Part shown: in pieces, positions 7,698 through 15,507 of the stretch | Numbering within the stretch: the first letter of the stretch is position 1 | Layout of the letters: each line of letters begins with the position of its first letter | Origin: Fibrobacterota bacterium | GTDB lineage: Bacteria > Fibrobacterota > Chitinivibrionia > Chitinivibrionales > Chitinispirillaceae | DNA: 47,019 nucleotides | Assembly (NCBI GenBank): GCA_023412475.1 | Contig: JAEYNR010000067.1 | Span: 1-47,019, forward strand | Direction: 5' to 3' | Program-made: the position numbers and the translations under genes | Notes under the pieces: model-generated | What the model was told of the DNA's origin: nothing | Database searches by the model: none | The model's input: only the letters and a program-made list of their open reading frames with translations

Positions 7698-8047
7698 TGG
7701 AGGTGAGGGGAGTTGAACCCCTGTCCGAAAAACCATCAATAAGGGCCACTACATGTTTAGTCCTTCTTTTAAATCTCACCCTTCAGTGCGCGGAAGAACA
7801 CGCTAACCAAAAGGCCAGTACCGCAATCTCGCCTGGCAGCCGATACCCTCTGCCAAACCAGCGCCTTAATTTGCCCGGTCAAAAATAAGCGCGATCCCTG
7901 ACCAGGTTGCCGCCTTTAATTAGGCAGCCATTGCGAAAGAATAATCTTCGGCAATTATAAGTTTACCGGATGATTTACGAGGCCAACCGTTATCCTCGAC
8001 ATGCAACCCAATATCTCCTGCTCCCCGTCGAAAGCCAGTACACCCCC
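7698..8047 (-). ncRNA. ssrA: tmRNA (transfer-messenger RNA)
   Basis: Minus-strand features of a one-piece tmRNA, about 350 nt. The 5' end reads GGGGGUG and the typical UACUGGCUUUCGACGGGGAG. The 3' end carries the T-arm GGGGUUCAACUCCCC followed by CACCUCC, which pairs with the 5' end as a 7-bp acceptor stem with one G-U pair, then discriminator A. CCA is not encoded. The internal tag frame is at 7920-7952. tmRNA with SmpB rescues ribosomes stalled on broken mRNAs. Its 3' end is a favoured integration target for phages and islands, and the accessory region of this window lies on exactly that side. Confidence 0.95.
7920..7952 (-). other. tmRNA proteolysis-tag reading frame (AEDYSFAMAA)
   Basis: Reading from the likely resume codon GCC (7950-7952) gives A-E-D-Y-S-F-A-M-A-A followed by UAA (7920-7922). 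The core resembles E. coli ANDENYALAA, but the last residues are AMAA and not the usual ALAA. The resume codon is assigned by analogy with the AAUAGUC-GCA context of E. coli; the bases here are AUAAUU-GCC. Confidence 0.8.
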
Positions 8048-8300
8048 GAAAAAGAATATCAGATTAGGATTTTGTGATTTTTGATTAAAAGAGAAGAGAA
8101 AGAGATCTAATTGTTATTAAGATCTAAATGGAATCAGAAACCTTGACAAAAAGATAGTTCTGATTTTAAACGTGCTGACGGATCCTCTAAAATCAAAGAA
8201 CACGATGGTGTGTTTAACCACCTTCAAAAACTGTTATCAATATATAATACGGGAAAAGGGGCCGCTTATTTTAATTTCAGGTCATAAAAACCCACTTTTT

Positions 8301-9296
8301 TCAGGCAGATTCGCGGATAATTATCTTTGTGGGAAGCTCCTTGTGCTTTATTCCGGACTCTCTTCCCTCAATTTTGTCCACAATCATGTTTATGGCATAA
8401 TCCCCCATCTCAAGCTTGGGCTGTCTAACCGTAGTCAGAGCCGGCTCAATCACCTCCGCTGCCGGAATATCATCATACCCTACTACAGCCAGCTCAGAGG
8501 GAACCTTAACCCCCCGACGCTTCGCTTCCTTGATTATTCCAATAGCCACCATATCTCCCGCAGGCACAAAAACCGCTGTAACTGACGGATCAGCCGAGAT
8601 CATCTTGTCAAACACCTCTATTCCGTAATTCATCAAATCATCTTCAACTGTAAATACCAGCTCTGGACGAAAGTCTATATTGTGATGTCGCAATGCGTTT
8701 TTATAACCCAGCAGTCTGTCCTCTGTATCTGATCTATATTTGTCGCTGGTAACACAGGCTATGGATCTGTGCCCTTTCCCAATAAGATATTCGATGGCAT
8801 CAAAAGCACCCTGCTCATTATTGACATAAACAGAATCCAGACTTTCACATTTTCGGGCCACGATGATACTGGGAACACTCTCTTCACGGAAAATATTAAG
8901 CTCCTCATCGGTGACTGTGGAACTGATCAGAATCACTCCGTCAATGCGCCTCTCTCTGGCCAGACGCTGAAAAAGCTGAGACTCATTCTCCTTCTGTCCA
9001 ACAGTATCAAAAAGCTGCACCGTATACTCGATATCACGATTGGTGGACTTGATCCCCTGAAGAACCCGAACCACAAAAGAAGAAGCCAGGTTAGGAACAA
9101 TTACCCCGATGGAGTTGGATTTTTTTGTGGCTAATCCCCGGGCAATAACATTGGGATAATAGTTAAGCTCCTTGGCAATCTTAAGGACCTTTTTTCTGGT
9201 TGCATCAGAAATGTTGGGTTTATTGTTTATAACCATGGATACAGTAGCGGAGGTCACACCTGCACGCTCTGCAATGTCTTTAAGAGTCACTGTCAT
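8301..9296 (-). CDS. LacI-family transcriptional regulator
   Basis: The 331-aa protein has an N-terminal helix-turn-helix (VTLKDIAERAGVTSATVSMVI, residues 3-23) and hinge helix region (ATRKKVLKIAKELNY, then ARGLATKKSNSIGVIVP). The periplasmic-binding-like sensor domain fills the rest, with family landmarks DGVILISS, AIEYLIGKGHRSIACV, AVVGYDDIPAAEVIEPALTTVRQP and the closing RES. Length is typical. The effector cannot be read from the sequence, and no sugar-utilisation genes adjoin it. It may control the DUF5683 gene 32 bp upstream or distant genes. AAGGA precedes the ATG. Confidence 0.93.
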   Translation of the reverse strand: MTVTLKDIAERAGVTSATVSMVINNKPNISDATRKKVLKIAKELNYYPNVIARGLATKKSNSIGVIVPNLASSFVVRVLQGIKSTNRDIEYTVQLFDTVGQKENESQLFQRLARERRIDGVILISSTVTDEELNIFREESVPSIIVARKCESLDSVYVNNEQGAFDAIEYLIGKGHRSIACVTSDKYRSDTEDRLLGYKNALRHHNIDFRPELVFTVEDDLMNYGIEVFDKMISADPSVTAVFVPAGDMVAIGIIKEAKRRGVKVPSELAVVGYDDIPAAEVIEPALTTVRQPKLEMGDYAINMIVDKIEGRESGIKHKELPTKIIIRESA

Positions 9297-9328
9297 ACTT
9301 CACCATCCTTCAATATTATCATCCCGGT

Positions 9329-10243
9329 TCAGAAATTTACATTCAAGTTAAACTGGGCCCCCCCGCCTTGCCAGGAAAGATCAGGATACACTCTCATCTT
9401 CTGTCCATAATCACTTAAATGAGCATCCACCACTGAATCAAAAATTGTAACAAAGTATAATATCAGTGAATACCACAGATAAGTGTTTCTCTTACGAAAC
9501 GCTGAATTACGCTGGAAATCCCATTCTCCGCTGTACTTATCATAGACCATTAATCCGATATCGGACTGCTCACGCATTTTCAGTAAGCGCGCATTTTGAT
9601 CTTCCGCACGAGACATAAGCCGGTGATTGTTAAAGGCCATAACCCCCAGGGTAAATTGCCCTGTAATAAAGAGCCCGGCTTTAGATAATTTGCCATTATA
9701 AATCTGGCCCAGCCCCATCCCCGGTATAGCTGCCAACCACCCCGCCACCGCCGGATTCCTACTCTTTGGCTCATCCACTACACTGCCATCAATTGCATCC
9801 AGAACATTAAAAAGGTGCCCCCCAAGGGTCAACACTATTGCATTTTGCATCCTGTATCTGCTTAATCGGGCACTCTGCCGGTCCAAAAATTCCTCTTCAA
9901 AGGAAAATGCTCTGCTACCCACGCCAGTATCGGCAAAAGCTTCTGCCCTGTGATTATTGGCCAAATCCAGCCACTCATGGTTTTTGCGGTAATAATGAAA
10001 GGCAACCGAACCACTAACCGCTTCGAATGCAAGAAATGTACCAGCCATAAAAAACCGTTTCTGTAGCAACTGAGCAACACCAGGCACTAATCCCGACACT
10101 ACCGCTGCCTTAGCGATCCTTTTGCCCGCAGTTGCACTGCTTTCAGGTGCCAAAGCCAAACTCCCGGCCGTTGGAAGCTTCTGAGTCAGGCCCACTTGAG
10201 CTATTAAGCATATTAGTATAGCACTTACCAGATATTTGTTCAT
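9329..10243 (-). CDS. DUF5683-like secreted or membrane protein
   Basis: The 304-aa protein starts with a signal peptide (MNKYLVSAILICLIAQVGLT). It has two similar Gly/Pro-rich hydrophobic segments: VSGLVPGVAQLLQKRFFMAG near residue 49 and AAIPGMGLGQIYNGKLSKAG near 171. This internal duplication of a P-G-x-G-Q-hydrophobic-K-x2-G pattern is the hallmark of DUF5683 and related outer-envelope proteins of unknown function. A further hydrophobic stretch (YLWYSLILYFVTIFDSVVDA) lies near 260. AAGGGG precedes the ATG. It may be cotranscribed with the LacI-family gene 32 bp downstream. Role unknown; envelope location inferred. Confidence 0.65.
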   Translation of the reverse strand: MNKYLVSAILICLIAQVGLTQKLPTAGSLALAPESSATAGKRIAKAAVVSGLVPGVAQLLQKRFFMAGTFLAFEAVSGSVAFHYYRKNHEWLDLANNHRAEAFADTGVGSRAFSFEEEFLDRQSARLSRYRMQNAIVLTLGGHLFNVLDAIDGSVVDEPKSRNPAVAGWLAAIPGMGLGQIYNGKLSKAGLFITGQFTLGVMAFNNHRLMSRAEDQNARLLKMREQSDIGLMVYDKYSGEWDFQRNSAFRKRNTYLWYSLILYFVTIFDSVVDAHLSDYGQKMRVYPDLSWQGGGAQFNLNVNF

Positions 10244-10384
10244 TAAAAATTTAACCCCTTAAGTGAAAATAATATCCGTGATGGAGCAAACACCAATTAC
10301 GTTCAGATTATCACTTTAGTATTCCCTTTTTTCTCCCTCTACACAGCTATTCAAATTTTTCCAGCCAAATGTTATTTTTATCGA

Positions 10385-10413
10385 TTGCATTTTAACAACA
10401 ATATCCTTATAAG
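10385..10413 (+). promoter_or_regulatory. Putative sigma70 promoter of htpG
   Basis: TTGCAT (10385-10390) and TATAAG (10408-10413) are spaced by 17 bp, 33 bp before the htpG start. No CIRCE-type inverted repeat is visible, so no HrcA control is evident. Confidence 0.45.
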
Positions 10414-10445
10414 GTCAAACATACCAGTAAAACAGGAGGTATTAT

Positions 10446-12335
10446 ATGACAGAAAACACAACCACTTCGCCTCAGAACATGGAGTTTCAAACCGAAGCCA
10501 AGCAACTGCTTCACCTGATGATCCATGCACTCTATAGCCATAAAGAAGTTTTCCTGCGCGAACTCATCTCCAATGCATCTGATGCCCTCGATAAACTGCG
10601 CTTCGAAGCTCTCACCAATCCGGAGATAAAATTCAACGAATCAGAACTGGCCATCCATATAAAACTCGATAAAACAGCCAAAACCATCACTATCAGCGAC
10701 AACGGAATTGGTATGAATCGCCAGGAAGTGATAGAGAATATCGGAACCATAGCACGCAGCGGCTCAAAAGCATTCCTGGAAAAGATGACCGGTGATCAAA
10801 AAGCAGATTCCAACCTTATCGGGCAGTTTGGTGTAGGATTCTACTCTGTTTTCATGGTCGCAAGCAGCGTCAAACTGATCTCCAAAAGAGCAGGCACCTC
10901 AGACCCGGCCGTTCAATGGGAATCTTCAGGCGAAAGCCAATTTGCTATCTCTGAGACCAGCAAAGAAACTAACGGCACAGAAATAACCATCTACCTCAAA
11001 GAAGATGAGCAAAGCTACCTTGAAAACTGGCAGATCCGCTCTCTGGTAAAAAAATACTCCGACTTCATCGCATTCCCCATCTTGCTTCCCGATGACAAAG
11101 GAAAAGATGAAGTGATCAACCAGACAAAACCACTCTGGCGACGCGCCCCGGCCGAAGTCACCCAACAACAGTATGAGGAATTCTATCAGCAGGTCCTGGG
11201 TGGATTCGGTAAAGCTCTGGCAACCCTTCACAACCGCGCCGAAGGTATCATGGAGTATTCATCAATGCTTTTTATCCCGGAAAAAGCCCCCTTTGACCTC
11301 TTCTCCTATGAACGTAAACACGGAGTTAAACTCTATGTCAAACGGGTATTCATCATGGATAACTGTAAAGAACTTCTCCCCGATTACCTGCGGTTTGTAC
11401 GCGGTATCGTTGACTCTGAAGACCTTCCTTTAAATGTATCGCGCGAAATACTCCAGAACAATCCAATAATTGAGCGGATCAAAAAAGCCATAGTTGCAAA
11501 AGTGCTGGGAAAATTAAAAGAGATGTCTGAGAATGAACCAGAAGTTTACAAATCTTTCTGGAGCGAATTCGGACCAGTACTCAAAGAAGGACTTCATATC
11601 GACTTCGAAAATAAAGATAAACTTCTGGAAATCATCCGTTTCCAATCCTCCATGGGTCAATCTAAAGATGACCTGGTCTCCTTGAAAGGGTACGTCGAAA
11701 GAATGCGACCCGACCAAAAAGAGATCTACTACATCTCAGGAGACAACCGGGAGATTGTGGAAAAAAGCCCTCATCTGGAAATATTCAAAGCAAAAAGTAT
11801 CGAAGTGCTCTACCTGGTGGATCCTATCGATGAGTTTATTATTCACGATATCTATAACTACGATGGTAAACAGCTCAAATCCGTAACTCAGGGCAATCTT
11901 GATCTTGGAGAACTAGACAAAGATGAACAGTCTGCAAAGAAAAAAGCTGAATCAAAATTTAAAAAAATCTCTGAACGGATAAAAAATATTCTCTCTGATT
12001 CTGTCAAAGAAGTCAGGGTCACCACCCGGCTAAAGGATAGCCCCGCATGTCTGGTAGCAGACGAAAAAGACATGGGAGCACATATGGAAAAACTGATGAA
12101 AGCCATGGGTCAGGAAGTCCCCCAATCAAAACGTATACTGGAAATCAATGCTGAACATCCGATTCTGCAAAACATGAATGCCAGATACGAATTGGATGCC
12201 AAAGATCCTGAACTTGAAGAGTGGGCCAGACTTCTATTCGAACAGGCTCTCATTGCCGAAGGTCAGATGGTACCCGATCCTCTGGCTTATTCCAAAAGAA
12301 TAAACAGCATGCTGGAAAAAATATCATCTCTTTAA
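10446..12335 (+). CDS. htpG: Molecular chaperone HtpG (Hsp90)
   Basis: The 629-aa ATP-dependent chaperone is full length. The N-terminal GHKL ATPase shows FLRELISNASDALDKLRF, ISDNGIGMNRQEVIENIGTI and IGQFGVGFYSVFMVA. Middle-domain landmarks follow: ARSGSKAFLEKM, then YVKRVFIMDNCKELLPDYLR and VDSEDLPLNVSREILQ with the catalytic-loop Arg. The C-terminal dimerisation region ends the protein. AGGAGGT lies six to seven bases before the ATG. A promoter and a strong terminator flank the gene, so it appears to be its own transcription unit. Confidence 0.98.
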   Translation: MTENTTTSPQNMEFQTEAKQLLHLMIHALYSHKEVFLRELISNASDALDKLRFEALTNPEIKFNESELAIHIKLDKTAKTITISDNGIGMNRQEVIENIGTIARSGSKAFLEKMTGDQKADSNLIGQFGVGFYSVFMVASSVKLISKRAGTSDPAVQWESSGESQFAISETSKETNGTEITIYLKEDEQSYLENWQIRSLVKKYSDFIAFPILLPDDKGKDEVINQTKPLWRRAPAEVTQQQYEEFYQQVLGGFGKALATLHNRAEGIMEYSSMLFIPEKAPFDLFSYERKHGVKLYVKRVFIMDNCKELLPDYLRFVRGIVDSEDLPLNVSREILQNNPIIERIKKAIVAKVLGKLKEMSENEPEVYKSFWSEFGPVLKEGLHIDFENKDKLLEIIRFQSSMGQSKDDLVSLKGYVERMRPDQKEIYYISGDNREIVEKSPHLEIFKAKSIEVLYLVDPIDEFIIHDIYNYDGKQLKSVTQGNLDLGELDKDEQSAKKKAESKFKKISERIKNILSDSVKEVRVTTRLKDSPACLVADEKDMGAHMEKLMKAMGQEVPQSKRILEINAEHPILQNMNARYELDAKDPELEEWARLLFEQALIAEGQMVPDPLAYSKRINSMLEKISSL

Positions 12336-12342
12336 AAACGAT

Positions 12343-12369
12343 AGCGGAGTCCCCAGGACTCCGCTTTTC
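12343..12369 (+). terminator. Rho-independent terminator after htpG
   Basis: The perfect stem GCGGAGTCC (12344-12352) / GGACTCCGC (12356-12364) with loop CCA is followed by TTTT. It begins 8 bp after the htpG stop. Confidence 0.9.
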
Positions 12370-12420
12370 CTCCCGTTAATCTTACAAACACATCCTTAAC
12401 CCGGGAGCAAAGGTTATCCT

Positions 12421-13194
12421 ATGTCACTTATTGCTCTTATCAGCGATTTCGGAGTAAAAGACTGGTTTGTTGGTGAATTGAAAGGAGTTCTTTACTCAAT
12501 AGCTCCACAAACCACCATTGTTGATATCACTCACCAGATCCCCCCTGGCGATATATTCAATGCAGCATTCAATCTGCTTGCTTCATATAAAAGCTTCCCT
12601 AAAGAGAGCATCTTCTGCGTAGCTACAGGCATTTCTACAGAAACCAATTGCCGCTCGATAGTTGCACGCACCGATGACTACACATTCATTGGACCGGATA
12701 ACGGAGTACTGTCATGGGTCCTTCGAAATGATAAACATCAGATCTGGTGCATAGAAAACAAGGCCTATACAAGAGAGCAGCCCAGCGTCACTTTCCAGGC
12801 GCGTGACATTTTCGGCCCTGCTGCAGCTCACATCTCGCGAGGAATCAGCCCCGACAAGCTGGGTCCCCAAATTTCAGATATTGTCCGTATACCCCTTCCC
12901 CTCCCTTCGATATCTCCTGACAAACTTACAGGCGAAATAATCTATATAGACAGTTTCGGCAATGCCCTGACCAACATCTGCTTTTCAGATCTCAAAGCGC
13001 TCAAAGATCCCTGTAACATCTGTAATCTTGATGACCGGTTTAATATTTCCATAAAGTCACAATACCAGGAAGTAAGACAACTGGAGAAGCTTTGCTACGT
13101 GGGTTCGGCAGGTTTTATGGAAATCGCAGTCCGTGAAGGAAGCGGGGCAGACATAATGAAAATATCAATAGGTCAGAAGGTGGTGATAAGATGA
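12421..13194 (+). CDS. S-adenosylmethionine hydrolase (hydroxide adenosyltransferase, DUF62)
   Basis: The 257-aa protein matches the DUF62 family, which cleaves SAM to adenosine and methionine with water and is homologous to the SAM fluorinase and chlorinase. Visible marks: N-terminal LISDFGVKDWFVGELKG (Asp of the ribose-binding site), VDITHQIPPGDIFNAAF, IGPDNGVLSW, FQARDIFGPAAAHIS (the catalytic-water Asp-Arg region) and YIDSFGNALTNI. The C-terminal domain closes with GSAGFMEIAVREGSGAD. No halogenase-type neighbours exist, so the hydrolase activity is the likely one. It is preceded by GGGAGCAAAGG and separated from htpG by a terminator. Confidence 0.92.
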   Translation: MSLIALISDFGVKDWFVGELKGVLYSIAPQTTIVDITHQIPPGDIFNAAFNLLASYKSFPKESIFCVATGISTETNCRSIVARTDDYTFIGPDNGVLSWVLRNDKHQIWCIENKAYTREQPSVTFQARDIFGPAAAHISRGISPDKLGPQISDIVRIPLPLPSISPDKLTGEIIYIDSFGNALTNICFSDLKALKDPCNICNLDDRFNISIKSQYQEVRQLEKLCYVGSAGFMEIAVREGSGADIMKISIGQKVVIR

Positions 13195-13440
13195 TGGGAA
13201 AGTGATTTGGGGAAAGAATAACGAATAATGAATGTTGAAGTCGGAGTGGAAACAAAGACATTAAGATGCTAACAAGTGCTTTAAAAAGGCTATGAGCAAG
13301 GTATTCTCTCCACTCCCCAGTTGTTAATTTCTTTCCTATTGTATTTTTTCCCATCGGTAAAACTCGTTTTCCCATCGAAATAGTTTTAGGGTTTAAGAGA
13401 AAACCTTAAGGATTTTTATTACATAGTTTTAAGTTTTTCT

Positions 13441-14140
13441 TCACAGAGCTTTAAAAAACAGTTTACAGAGTTATAAGTTTCAGAGAAAAAGCTGATGAGA
13501 GGGAACTGAAAAGCTTATGGGTGTAAACCAAAAAGCTTTGCTCTTTTTTAAAAAAAGCTCAGGGGTTTGTACTAAAATGCTTTGGTGTTTTCTTTACAGA
13601 GCTTTAATCTTTTCTTCACAGAGCTTTAATAAACAGTTTACAGAGTTATAAGTTTCAGAGAAAAAGCCGATGAGAGGGAACTGAAAAGCTTATGAGTGTA
13701 AGCCAAAAAACTTTGCTCTTTTTCTAAAAAAGCTCAGGGGTTTATACTATAATGCTTTGATGTTTAGTTTACAGAGCTTTAAGCTTTTCTTCACAGAGCT
13801 TTAAAAAACAGTTTACAGAGTTATGAGTTTCAGAGAAAAAGCTGATAAGGGGGAACTGAAAAGCTTATGGGTGTAAACCAAAAAGCTTTGCTCTTTTTTA
13901 AAAAAAGCTCAGGGGTTTGTACTAAAAGGCTTTGGTGTTTTCTTTACAGTGCTTTAAGTTTTTCTTCACAGAGCTTTAAAAAACAGTTTACAGAGCTTTA
14001 AGTTTCAGAGAAAAAGCTGATAAGGGGGAGGTGAAAAGCTTATGAGTGTAAGCCAAAAAACTTTGCTCTTTTTCTAAAAAAGCTTATGGGTTTGTACTAA
14101 AATGCTTTAGCTATTTTACTCAAAAGCTTTGGCCATTTAA
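13441..14140. repeat. Four tandem 175-bp repeats with 350-bp higher-order alternation
   Basis: Copies start at 13441, 13616, 13791 and 13966, each exactly 175 bp and beginning TCACAGAGCTTTAA; the end of a decayed earlier copy precedes 13441. Inside each unit a shorter motif, (T/C)ACAGAG(C)TTTAA, recurs two to three times, and AAGCTT-centred blocks are frequent. In the right half, copies 1 and 3 share ATGGGTGTAAACC while 2 and 4 share ATGAGTGTAAGCC. In the left half, 1 and 2 share GATGAGAGGG while 3 and 4 share GATAAGGGGG. No coding frame crosses it. The A- and T-tracts suggest curved DNA. Function unknown. Confidence 0.95.
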
Positions 14141-14569
14141 CACTCAAGCTTTAAAAACTACCCCCAAAAGCTTTGGGTTTTTAACTAAAACCTTTTTAAT
14201 TTTGCAAAATCAGCACCCCTGCGCGCTGTTGCAGTCAGGGCCACTTAAACTGTCCCTCATCTCGACAACGAAAGCCACGGCAATAGATAACATTTCGAGG
14301 CTCAATCACACTGCTTTAGTGCCCACTGCCTACACTTCCCGGTTCGGTTTCCCTGTGCGGGCAAGACTCGCTTTCGAATGATGGTCAGTCTTTTCGGGGT
14401 GGGAGTTCAACCCGCTGGACCAAATAGAAAATTTCAATAGAATCACTAATCTATATTCCAATGCACCAGACTTCGCCTGGCGCCAAGACATTCGTTATTT
14501 CTTATGGAATTATCACACCTCTTCAGTCCAACTCCATTTTGCCATTCAAAGATTACGATATTCATCTAT
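14141..14569. other. Non-coding stretch: decayed repeat tail, then GC-richer unexplained segment
   Basis: At 14141-14210, AAAAGCTTT blocks related to the 175-bp repeat continue in degenerate form, including CCCAAAAGCTTTGGG. From about 14215 to 14420 the base composition changes to GC-richer sequence with no long frame, no tRNA fold and no family I recognise. It looks like the remnant of an inserted element or a structured RNA. An ATTCGTTATTTCTTATGG segment at about 14488 belongs to the dispersed CGTTATT family also seen near 38.0 kb. Confidence 0.5.
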
Positions 14570-15409
14570 TTATACTTTTTGACCAATAATTACCACTTCA
14601 TTTGATTCAAAATTGTAAGGTTCACCTTTTGTATTAGAATAATATTCTTTAACATTGAAATTATTATCTCTAAGTTCTTTTTCAATCATTTCCATTGAAT
14701 AGTATTGAAACCAATTGTATACATACCAGATCCCAGTGTTTTCTACAATTGAATATTTATCTAACGAAATATAAAGGTCATCATATTTAAAGCAATTCTC
14801 AAATCCGTAATAATCATGCTTTGACCAGAATCCATCCATTAAATTGTGTTTGAATGAAGAACTTTCATGTTTACTTGCATAAGCATTGATTGAAGGCACA
14901 TCAAACAGAATCGAACCATTATCTTTAAGACATTTATAAAAAATTGAAAGCAACTGTTTGCGTTGTTCTAAACTCAAAACGCAAAAATCAAGATATATGA
15001 GTAATATCAAATCGAATTTCTTATCAAAATTGAAGTTAAGGTAATTTTCATTTATGTATTCTATGTTTAAATGACAAATCATTGCCTGGTTTCTTGCATA
15101 CTCTATTGATCTTCTGGAAAAATCAATACCAGTAATTTCTGCACCTGTTTTAGCTAATTCAATAGAGTATAAACCTGGTCCACAGCCAAAATCACAGATT
15201 GACTTATTTTTATCAATTTTAAATTTACTAATAATCCAATCGACAGTTTCATTGATGTGGATTTTTTTCCTGGATGCAACATCACATTTAGGATCTAAAT
15301 GATATTTTAACATTTGTTCAGAAATATGAGGATCATTCCAAAGTTTTTCAGCAGTATAAATCGAAAAAGGCTTTGGCCGCTCACATATTTTTACTAATCC
15401 TTTATACAT
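14570..15409 (-). CDS. Class I SAM-dependent methyltransferase
   Basis: The 279-aa protein (from ATG 15409, preceded by GGAGAACAAATTG; a TTG lies just upstream) has motif I ICDFGCGPGLYSIELAK near residue 91 and the acidic end of beta-2 in ITGIDFSRRSIEYA. Motif IV is in FDLILLIYLDFCVLS and a post-motif in LKDNGSILFDVPS. The substrate is not predictable. The gene is notably AT-rich with many AAA/AAT/ATT codons compared with neighbours, which suggests lateral acquisition. It stands alone between the tandem repeat array and rmuC. Confidence 0.88.
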   Translation of the reverse strand: MYKGLVKICERPKPFSIYTAEKLWNDPHISEQMLKYHLDPKCDVASRKKIHINETVDWIISKFKIDKNKSICDFGCGPGLYSIELAKTGAEITGIDFSRRSIEYARNQAMICHLNIEYINENYLNFNFDKKFDLILLIYLDFCVLSLEQRKQLLSIFYKCLKDNGSILFDVPSINAYASKHESSSFKHNLMDGFWSKHDYYGFENCFKYDDLYISLDKYSIVENTGIWYVYNWFQYYSMEMIEKELRDNNFNVKEYYSNTKGEPYNFESNEVVIIGQKV

Positions 15410-15447
15410 CAATTTGTTCTCCAGTTTTATGATTGGTAAGGGGATCT

Positions 15448-15480
15448 CTAATTGTAGACGTCCAGCCGGACGTCTCTACT
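15448..15480. repeat. Dispersed palindromic repeat, copy 1 (GACGTCC family)
   Basis: AGACGTCC (15456-15463), AGCC, GGACGTCT (15468-15475) form an 8-bp perfect hairpin inside a segment from CTAATTG to TCTCTACT. The same segment recurs at 44880-44914 with a 2-nt insertion. It lies between the methyltransferase and rmuC. Confidence 0.85.
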
Positions 15481-15507
15481 ACGAACCTCTAAACCTCTCT
15501 CCCCTGT

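Noticed and set aside
7640..7888. Plus-strand coding frame of 82 codons
   Set aside because: It runs antisense through the tmRNA gene, which fully explains the sequence.
13441..14140. CRISPR array
   Set aside because: The repeated unit is 175 bp, contiguous and without unique spacers, and no cas-like gene is nearby.
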